From: Deltaproteobacteria bacterium Ga0077550 | GTDB taxonomy: Bacteria; Myxococcota_A; Polyangia; Nannocystales; Nannocystaceae | Reading direction: 5' to 3' | NCBI GenBank assembly: GCA_001464385.1 | Contig: LNFB01000359.1 | Coordinates: forward strand, 1 to 32,516 | DNA: 32,516 nucleotides | Translations under genes and position numbers: made by a program | The notes under the pieces: generated by a model | What the model saw: the letters and a program-made list of their open reading frames with translations, nothing else | Told to the model about the DNA's origin: nothing | The model's database searches: none | Part shown: piece after piece, positions 27,814 through 32,516 of the stretch | How positions within the stretch are numbered: the first letter of the stretch is position 1 | Layout of the letters: every line of letters begins with the position of its first letter

Positions 27814-29754
27814 TCAGCGGTGGGCGCCCCACTGCGGGAGCGCTCGGCCCTCGATCACCGCACCGATGTCCGGGGCGGCTCCGGCGTGGCCGTCGGTCAC
27901 GTTCGCGATCGGGGCGCCGGCGTATTTCGGGCTCACCCCGGTCGCCAGGGTCGGCGCCGTCTGCGTCGTCACGAGCGTCAGGTGGTCGGCGCCGAGGGTC
28001 ACGGGGCTGGTGAATGGATCGGCGACGGTGACCACATCGTCGGCGTGACGCATCGTCGCGTCGCCGAACAACGGCGTCGTCGCGGGCTGGCCGGCGCCCG
28101 CGATCGCGTCGGTCATCGACCCATACGAGGCCCCGGAGCCGGTCCACCACACCGCGCCGTCGGGGAACCATGCGTTGTGGGTGAAGTCGATCGGATCGCA
28201 GCCGCCGGACTCGATCGCGACCAGCGAACCAGAGCCCCCGCGATAGACGAGCAGGTTGTTGCGATACGACCAGTTGCGCAGCTCGCCGTTGTTGAACTGC
28301 ACCCAGCCCCAGCCGGTCGAGCCCTCGGTGCGCACGATCGTGTTGTTGTAGAAGAGGAACCCGCTGTTGGTGTTGTTGAGCTTGAACGGCCCGCGGAAGG
28401 TGTTGATCGCGATGTTGCGGAACGCATACAGCGGTCCGGCATACAGGGGATCGAGCGAGACGAAGGTCGCGGAGTTGGTGATGAAGTTGTCGTAGAACCC
28501 GATGTTGCGGGTCGCGTAGTCGCCCTCGAACGCGTCGTCCCCGGTCATCGTCACGCGATTGCGATAGAAGTACACCGCCGACGAGTGGACGCCCGCGGTG
28601 ACGGCGAAGGCGTCGCCGAAACCATCGAGGGTGTTCTCGAAGACCGCGTTGCCCTGGCCGGGGACGCGGATCCCGTCGTCGTTCCACGTGAGGTTCGTCG
28701 ACAGGAACGGCTCGGTCCACTCGTTGTTGCCCTGCAGCAGGTTGTCGTAGACGAGCAGCGAGCGCGTGTCGCCCCACGCGACGATCCCCATGTCGACGCC
28801 GAGGATGTCGAGCCCGCGGATGGTCACCGCCTCCTGCACCGCGCCGTCCCAGAACGAGATCCCACGGGCGCTGGCGTCGGTGCCCGAGTCGACGCCGGCG
28901 CCCTGTAGCGTGAGGTCCTCGAGCACGACGTGCGACGCGGCCTGCAGCTGCAGCACGGTGCCGCCGTCCTGCGCCTCGAGCACGACGCCGGATCGCGATG
29001 CGCCGCGGACGTGGATCGGCGAATCCGCGGTGCCCGAGGCGTTCAGGTACAGGCCCGACACCGGATAGGTGCCCGCGGCGAGCTCGAGCACGTCGCCCGG
29101 CGCGAGGCCGTCGAGGATCGCCTGGAGATCATCGCCCGGCATCGCAGTCACCGTCGGTGCACCGGCGGCCGGCGGGAGCGCCCGCGTCGTCACCTCGGCG
29201 CCCTGCGATTGGTCCTCCTCGCCCGGCACGACGAGCGTCAGCTCGACGACGTACGCGACGCCGGGCTGCAGGTCGAAGATCGTCCCCGCGAACGCGTCGA
29301 CGGGCGCGACGGGTGCATTGCCGTCGGTCCACTCGGGATGGATCCGCAACAGCGGATGCGCGTCGGTCCACACATCGTCGGTGCTCGGCCGGTAGCGCAC
29401 GCGCACCTGGGCATCCGCGGCGATCGTGCCCTCGACCGTGGCATGGATCGCGAGCTGCTCGGGGGTCGCGAGCTCGAAGCTGACCGCGAGCCCGGCGATG
29501 TCGCCCCCGGTCGAAACCTCGCCGGCGGTGTCGTCGGCGGTGGCGCTCGCGCTCGCGGTGGCGGTCGCCGTCGCGTCGTCGGTCGCCGTCGCGTCGGTGC
29601 TGTCGTCGCCGTTCGTCGCGGGCCCGGTCGGCGTGTCGTCGGCCGTCGCGGCGCCCGAGGATCCGCCGGTCGTGGGGTCGGAGGACGGATCGTCACCGCA
29701 GGCGGGCGCGAGGGCGAGGACGACGGCGGCGGCGAGTCGGGCGGACGTGGGCAT
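27814..29754 (-). CDS. Secreted lipoprotein with parallel beta-helix domain
   Basis: 646 residues. The signal MPTSARLAAAVVLALAPAC ends in a lipobox-like APAC. A long Asp/Thr/Ala/Ser linker runs to about residue 88. Residues about 90-195 look like a fibronectin type III-type module (VRVRYRPSTDDVWTDA, FDLQPGVAYVVELTL). From about 200 to the end is a right-handed beta-helix (GDDLQAILDGLAPGDVLELAAGTYPVSGLYL, then repeated xNNxI/xYRNxVT rungs such as YFYRNRVTMTGDDAF, FLFYNNTIVRTEG and WSYRNNLLVYRGG). This is the fold of pectate lyases, chondroitinases and DUF1565-type proteins. It may bind or cleave acidic polysaccharide on the outer surface. Catalytic residues cannot be assigned. Confidence 0.86.
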   Translation of the reverse strand: MPTSARLAAAVVLALAPACGDDPSSDPTTGGSSGAATADDTPTGPATNGDDSTDATATDDATATATASASATADDTAGEVSTGGDIAGLAVSFELATPEQLAIHATVEGTIAADAQVRVRYRPSTDDVWTDAHPLLRIHPEWTDGNAPVAPVDAFAGTIFDLQPGVAYVVELTLVVPGEEDQSQGAEVTTRALPPAAGAPTVTAMPGDDLQAILDGLAPGDVLELAAGTYPVSGLYLNASGTADSPIHVRGASRSGVVLEAQDGGTVLQLQAASHVVLEDLTLQGAGVDSGTDASARGISFWDGAVQEAVTIRGLDILGVDMGIVAWGDTRSLLVYDNLLQGNNEWTEPFLSTNLTWNDDGIRVPGQGNAVFENTLDGFGDAFAVTAGVHSSAVYFYRNRVTMTGDDAFEGDYATRNIGFYDNFITNSATFVSLDPLYAGPLYAFRNIAINTFRGPFKLNNTNSGFLFYNNTIVRTEGSTGWGWVQFNNGELRNWSYRNNLLVYRGGSGSLVAIESGGCDPIDFTHNAWFPDGAVWWTGSGASYGSMTDAIAGAGQPATTPLFGDATMRHADDVVTVADPFTSPVTLGADHLTLVTTQTAPTLATGVSPKYAGAPIANVTDGHAGAAPDIGAVIEGRALPQWGAHR

Positions 29755-29884
29755 GGATCGGAGGCGACGCGCTGCAATGCCCGCGCCGCGGCTCCGCAGC
29801 GCGGATGTGCAGGGCGATGGGCGGCCGTGGGGGCCGAGGCCCGCGGACGGTGGCGGGGACGACCCCGCCAGGCGAGGCGCGGGC

Positions 29885-29890
29885 TATTCT
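29885..29890 (+). promoter_or_regulatory. Candidate -10 element (TATTCT) of the ankyrin gene
   Basis: GGGCTATTCTCGCGTGC then ATG at 29898. The hexamer ends 7 nt before the start, and there is no Shine-Dalgarno sequence. It argues against an in-frame ATG at 29805. Confidence 0.5.
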
Positions 29891-29897
29891 CGCGTGC

Positions 29898-31148
29898 ATG
29901 CCAGGCTGGTGGGACAAGCTCCGCAGGCCCAAGGGATCGGAGGCGTCCGCCGAGCCCGGCCCCACGCCGTCGCCTGCGAAGTGGCTCGCACCCGACGATC
30001 GCGGCAACCCGTTCGGCGTGCCGCTGCTCGACCTGATGGTGACGCAGGAGTTCGTCGCGACCTCGAAGGACCCCGCATGCGCCACGCGGGCGTTGTCGTG
30101 GCGCACGTCGATCGGGACCGAGCTGGACCCCGCAGACGCACTGCGTGCGCCTCCGATCGAGTGCGCGCTCGAGTTCCCCGCTGCACGACAACTCCCCGAG
30201 GGGATTCTCTACGCACCGCCATCGATGGACGAGAAGTGGGTGATCGCGTGGCGGGACGGGCACGTGCTGGCCGCGCGCAGCTGGACCGGTCGCGTCGACG
30301 CCGTCGCGCGCGCCGAGCTCGTCGGAGACCGGCTGCGGATCGATCGCCTCTGGGTCGTGCAGGAATCCCCGCTGCGCCTGGGGCCGCTGCCCGCTTCGTT
30401 CGACTGGCTGATCCGTGCGCATGCCCTGGCGCAGCGCATTCCGTTCCCGCTCACCGAGGCCGCCGCCGAGCTGTTCGAGCGGACCCCTGCAGCCGCGTTC
30501 TCCGCCTTCGGCAAGGCGATCTTCTGCGGGACCAGGACGTGGTCCCCACCACCGATCCGAGGCGCGCTGCGGAGCGATGGTGCGATCGTCCAGGCCGTGC
30601 GTGACGGTGACCCCGCGGCCATTCGGCGAGCCGTCGCCGAGGGCGACCACGTCGATGCCCCGAGCACGTTCGCCGGCTACACGGCGCTCCACATCGCGAT
30701 CGTGCGGGGTGACCTCCCGGCCTATCGAACCCTCCGCGAGCTCGGCGCGAGCCCGACGGTGCTCGCGGATCGCGGAGCCCATGCACTCGGCATCGCGATC
30801 GTCCATGGCGCCGCAATGGAGATCATCGAGTCACTCGTCGACGCCGGACTCGACCCGCGCACGCCCAACGACGACGGCTTCGACGCCCTGCACGCCACCG
30901 CGGAGACCAACCGAAGCGAGCTGGTGCATTGGCTCCTCGCGCACGGGCTCTCGCTCGAGAACCGCACGAAGCATGGACACACCGCGCTGCACATCGCGTG
31001 CGCGCTCGGGCACGTCGAGACCGCATCGGCGTTGCTCGACGCGGGGGCGGACCCGCAGGCGACCTCGCCCGGGGGTACGCCCCTCGACGTCGCCCGAGCG
31101 GAGCGCAAGGCGGGGACGACGGCGCTCATGGAGTCGCGGGTGCGGTGA
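29898..31148 (+). CDS. Ankyrin-repeat protein with uncharacterised N-terminal domain
   Basis: 416 residues, no signal peptide. Residues about 30-220 form an unrecognised globular domain (WLAPDDRGNPFGVPLLDLMV, PEGILYAPPSMDEKWVIAWRDGHVLAARSW, LRIDRLWVVQESPLRLGPL), reminiscent of immunity- or regulator-type proteins but not assignable. Residues about 225-405 are five ankyrin repeats: AVRDGDPAAIRRAVAEGDHVD, GYTALHIAIVRGDLPAYRTL, HALGIAIVHGAAMEIIESL, GFDALHATAETNRSELVHWL and GHTALHIACALGHVETASALLDAGADP. They should bind a partner protein. It is divergent from the beta-helix lipoprotein (143 bp between starts). The next 500 bp hold no clear gene. Confidence 0.88.
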   Translation: MPGWWDKLRRPKGSEASAEPGPTPSPAKWLAPDDRGNPFGVPLLDLMVTQEFVATSKDPACATRALSWRTSIGTELDPADALRAPPIECALEFPAARQLPEGILYAPPSMDEKWVIAWRDGHVLAARSWTGRVDAVARAELVGDRLRIDRLWVVQESPLRLGPLPASFDWLIRAHALAQRIPFPLTEAAAELFERTPAAAFSAFGKAIFCGTRTWSPPPIRGALRSDGAIVQAVRDGDPAAIRRAVAEGDHVDAPSTFAGYTALHIAIVRGDLPAYRTLRELGASPTVLADRGAHALGIAIVHGAAMEIIESLVDAGLDPRTPNDDGFDALHATAETNRSELVHWLLAHGLSLENRTKHGHTALHIACALGHVETASALLDAGADPQATSPGGTPLDVARAERKAGTTALMESRVR

Positions 31149-31645
31149 CGTCGACGACGCGGCCCACCCCATCGCAGCGACCCATTCGACCGCCTCCCCG
31201 GCCGAACCGTGCGCACGAGTGTCCCGCACACGTCGCGCCGAGCGCGTTCGTCGGCCGCTCAGCCCGGGACGTGGACGCGGTGCGTGCGACCCGAGCGCTC
31301 CGTGACGAAGAGCTCGTCGCCCGACCATGACAGGCCTACCGGCAGATCCGTGTACGTGCCCGTCCAGCCGAGGATCTCGTCGGCCGTTCTCGCTGGCATG
31401 CGCATGACGTTGGACGACCAGTGCTTCGCGAGCCACGTGCTGCACGATCGCGTCGCGGGGCTGCCGGTAGACGTGCGCGCGCGGTTCATTCGCGCCCTGG
31501 CTGCGTCGATGGCCTCGCCGTGACCCGGGACGCGCGCCGTGAACCTCCAGACGCGCGGCCCCACTGCAAGCGCTCGCGGGCCGGTGGTTCCTCGAAGAGG
31601 CCCGCTCGTGACGACGCAGGCCCGCGCGGAAATCCGGACGGGCGT
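31149..31645. other. Gene-poor stretch with possible remnant reading frame
   Basis: About 500 bp with no convincing gene. A minus-strand frame at 31259-31564 ends GWTGTYTDLPVGLSWSGDEL followed by FVTERSGRTHRVHVPG and looks like the tail of a propeller-type protein without its main body, perhaps a remnant. A plus-strand frame from the ATG at 31398 encodes only 41 residues. Neither has a clear start signal, and no repeat or RNA gene is seen. Confidence 0.3.
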
Positions 31646-31879
31646 TCACCGTCGAGCGAACAGCCAGAACAGCACCGCGACCGCAGCGCAAATGGCGGCC
31701 GCGATCAGCCGTGCGGAACTCAGCAACCCGATGCTCGCGGCCCACGCAAGCACCGACACGCTGTAGCTCGTGACACGCACGAGGCCGCGCCGTCGTTCGC
31801 CACGGTCGATGGCATCGAGCCGGTCGGCGTAGTACAGCGAGAGGAGCCCCTTCGGCTGAGATTCTTGGTCGTCTTCCAC
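31646..31879 (-). CDS. Small two-span membrane protein
   Basis: 77 residues from the GTG at 31879. A TTG at 31891 would add four. A charged N-terminus (VEDDQESQPKGLLSLYYADR, then LDAIDRGERRR) is followed by two hydrophobic segments, YSVSVLAWAASIGLLSSA and LIAAAICAAVAVLFWLFA, ending RR. The hairpin topology with a charged N-terminal tail looks like a real protein, but no family is recognised and no Shine-Dalgarno or -10 site is obvious. Confidence 0.5.
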   Translation of the reverse strand: MEDDQESQPKGLLSLYYADRLDAIDRGERRRGLVRVTSYSVSVLAWAASIGLLSSARLIAAAICAAVAVLFWLFARR

Positions 31880-32066
31880 GGGCGCTGACAACTCGGAGAC
31901 TCGGAGGAGCAGCGCTCACGGTAGCGCGGCGGGGGGACCGAGGGATAGGGACCCGAACACGTCGCCCCGCCGAAACATTGCAGCTCGCCGTCAACGCGGC
32001 GGACGCAGGATCCGACTGGGCGTGACCGCTACCGCGCTGGCCGAGCCTCCCGCCCGCCGCCGCCCC

Positions 32067-32516
32067 TCACAACAGCCCGAGCTCGCGGGCCCGCAGCGCC
32101 GCGCGGGTCCGGTCGTTCACGTCGAGCTTGGTGAAGATGTTGGTGAGGTGGTTCTTCACCGTGCCCTCGGCGATGTGCAGCGCGCTCGCGATCTCCTTGT
32201 TCGTGGCGCCGCGCGCGAGCAACTTGAGCACGTCGATCTCGCGGCGCGACAGGCCGGCGGTGTCGGAGGGTGCGTCGCCCAGGCGCCGGGCCATGCGGGC
32301 GAACTCGGTGACGACCTTGTGCGTCACGGCGGACGCCAGGCGACCGCGGCCCTCGGCGGCCTCGCGGATGGCGTCGCCGATCTCCTCCGCCGTGGCGTCC
32401 TTCAGCAGGAACGCGAGCGCCCCCTCGCGCAGCGCCTCGAACACGAGCTGGTCGTCGTCGAACGTGGTGAGCACGACGATGCGTACGTCGCTGCCGGCCT
32501 CGCGGAGCCGCCGGAT
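32067..32516 (-). CDS. NarL/LuxR-type response regulator (5' end outside window)
   Basis: The last 149 codons are present, and the reading frame stays open to the window edge (IRRLREAGSDVRIVVLTTFD). The receiver domain is represented by its C-terminal part: LTTFDDD, then FLLKDA with the conserved Lys, and EIGDAIREAAEGRGRLA. A LuxR-type helix-turn-helix follows (GLSRREIDVLKLLARGATNKEIASALHIAEGTVKNHLTNIFTKL), typical of NarL regulators, with the usual end at RARELGLL. The phospho-acceptor Asp lies beyond the edge. A cognate histidine kinase is probably just upstream of the gene, outside the window. Confidence 0.93.
   Translation of the reverse strand: MRRLREAGSDVRIVVLTTFDDDQLVFEALREGALAFLLKDATAEEIGDAIREAAEGRGRLASAVTHKVVTEFARMARRLGDAPSDTAGLSRREIDVLKLLARGATNKEIASALHIAEGTVKNHLTNIFTKLDVNDRTRAALRARELGLL

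Noticed and set aside
31259..31564. 101-codon minus-strand frame as a full gene
   Set aside because: Only its last 40 residues look protein-like, and it has no start signal or recognised domain. It is noted as a possible remnant only.
1..32516. CRISPR array, tRNA, insertion sequence, prophage or anti-phage island
   Set aside because: No direct-repeat/spacer pattern, no cloverleaf, no transposase or integrase motif, and no known defence gene was seen. The repeats present are coding repeats or hairpins.

Overview
The window is about 32.5 kb of very GC-rich DNA with strong third-position GC. It most likely comes from a myxobacterium of the Nannocystaceae/Polyangia type. This inference rests on many lipoproteins with Ser/Thr/Asp-rich linkers, Cys-rich DUF4215-like repeats (CGDGxxxxxExCDDG), a C-terminal Cys-Gly / hydrophobic / poly-Arg sorting tag of the MYXO-CTERM kind, a Ser/Thr kinase fused to a zinc-finger and TPRs, and a divergent extracytoplasmic-type sigma factor. 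No tRNA, rRNA, CRISPR array, insertion sequence or phage gene was seen. Gene density is high and intergenic regions are short.

Layout. 1-1.7 kb: end of a hybrid histidine kinase, then a free-standing CZB zinc-binding protein. 1.7-4.2 kb (minus): a DUF11-type secreted protein, a MurE-like ligase lacking its N-terminal domain, and a small lipoprotein. 4.4-7.6 kb (plus): two secreted DUF4215-repeat proteins. 7.7-11.7 kb: a sigma factor whose start codon is 11 bp from that of a divergent zinc-finger/kinase/TPR protein, followed by a translationally coupled secreted protein. 11.75-14.0 kb: a metallophosphoesterase convergent with a minus-strand pair (V4R-like sensor and DUF692/MNIO-like enzyme). 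14.1-20.7 kb (plus): a CrtC/AttH-lipocalin plus polyprenyl-synthase fusion, a TPR/di-heme cytochrome, a small membrane protein, then a tight operon of nitroreductase, type III polyketide synthase and ICMT-like methyltransferase. This stretch looks like a specialised-lipid region. 20.8-25.9 kb: a highly repetitive coiled-coil protein, small lipoproteins, a quinone oxidoreductase, a Cys-rich lipoprotein, an Hcp/Sel1-repeat lipoprotein and a propeller-like lipoprotein. 25.9-27.7 kb (minus): a sigma region-2-only protein, then a MarR regulator with a C-terminal Cys cluster and a textbook promoter/operator, then a protoglobin. 27.8-32.5 kb: a beta-helix lipoprotein, an ankyrin protein, a gene-poor stretch, a small membrane protein and the end of a NarL/LuxR response regulator.

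Two signals deserve most attention. First, about fifteen genes carry a TAnnnT-like hexamer only 6-14 nt before the start codon, usually with no Shine-Dalgarno sequence. This suggests leaderless or near-leaderless transcription. It also decides several unusual starts (TTG at 23658, GTG at 18017, GTG at 11754, TTG at 14111). Second, the MarR-protoglobin locus has a perfect 19-bp palindrome filling the spacer of a TTGACA-N17-TAGACC promoter whose predicted transcription start coincides with the ATG. With the Cys4 tail on the regulator, this looks like a gas- or redox-responsive circuit controlling a protoglobin.
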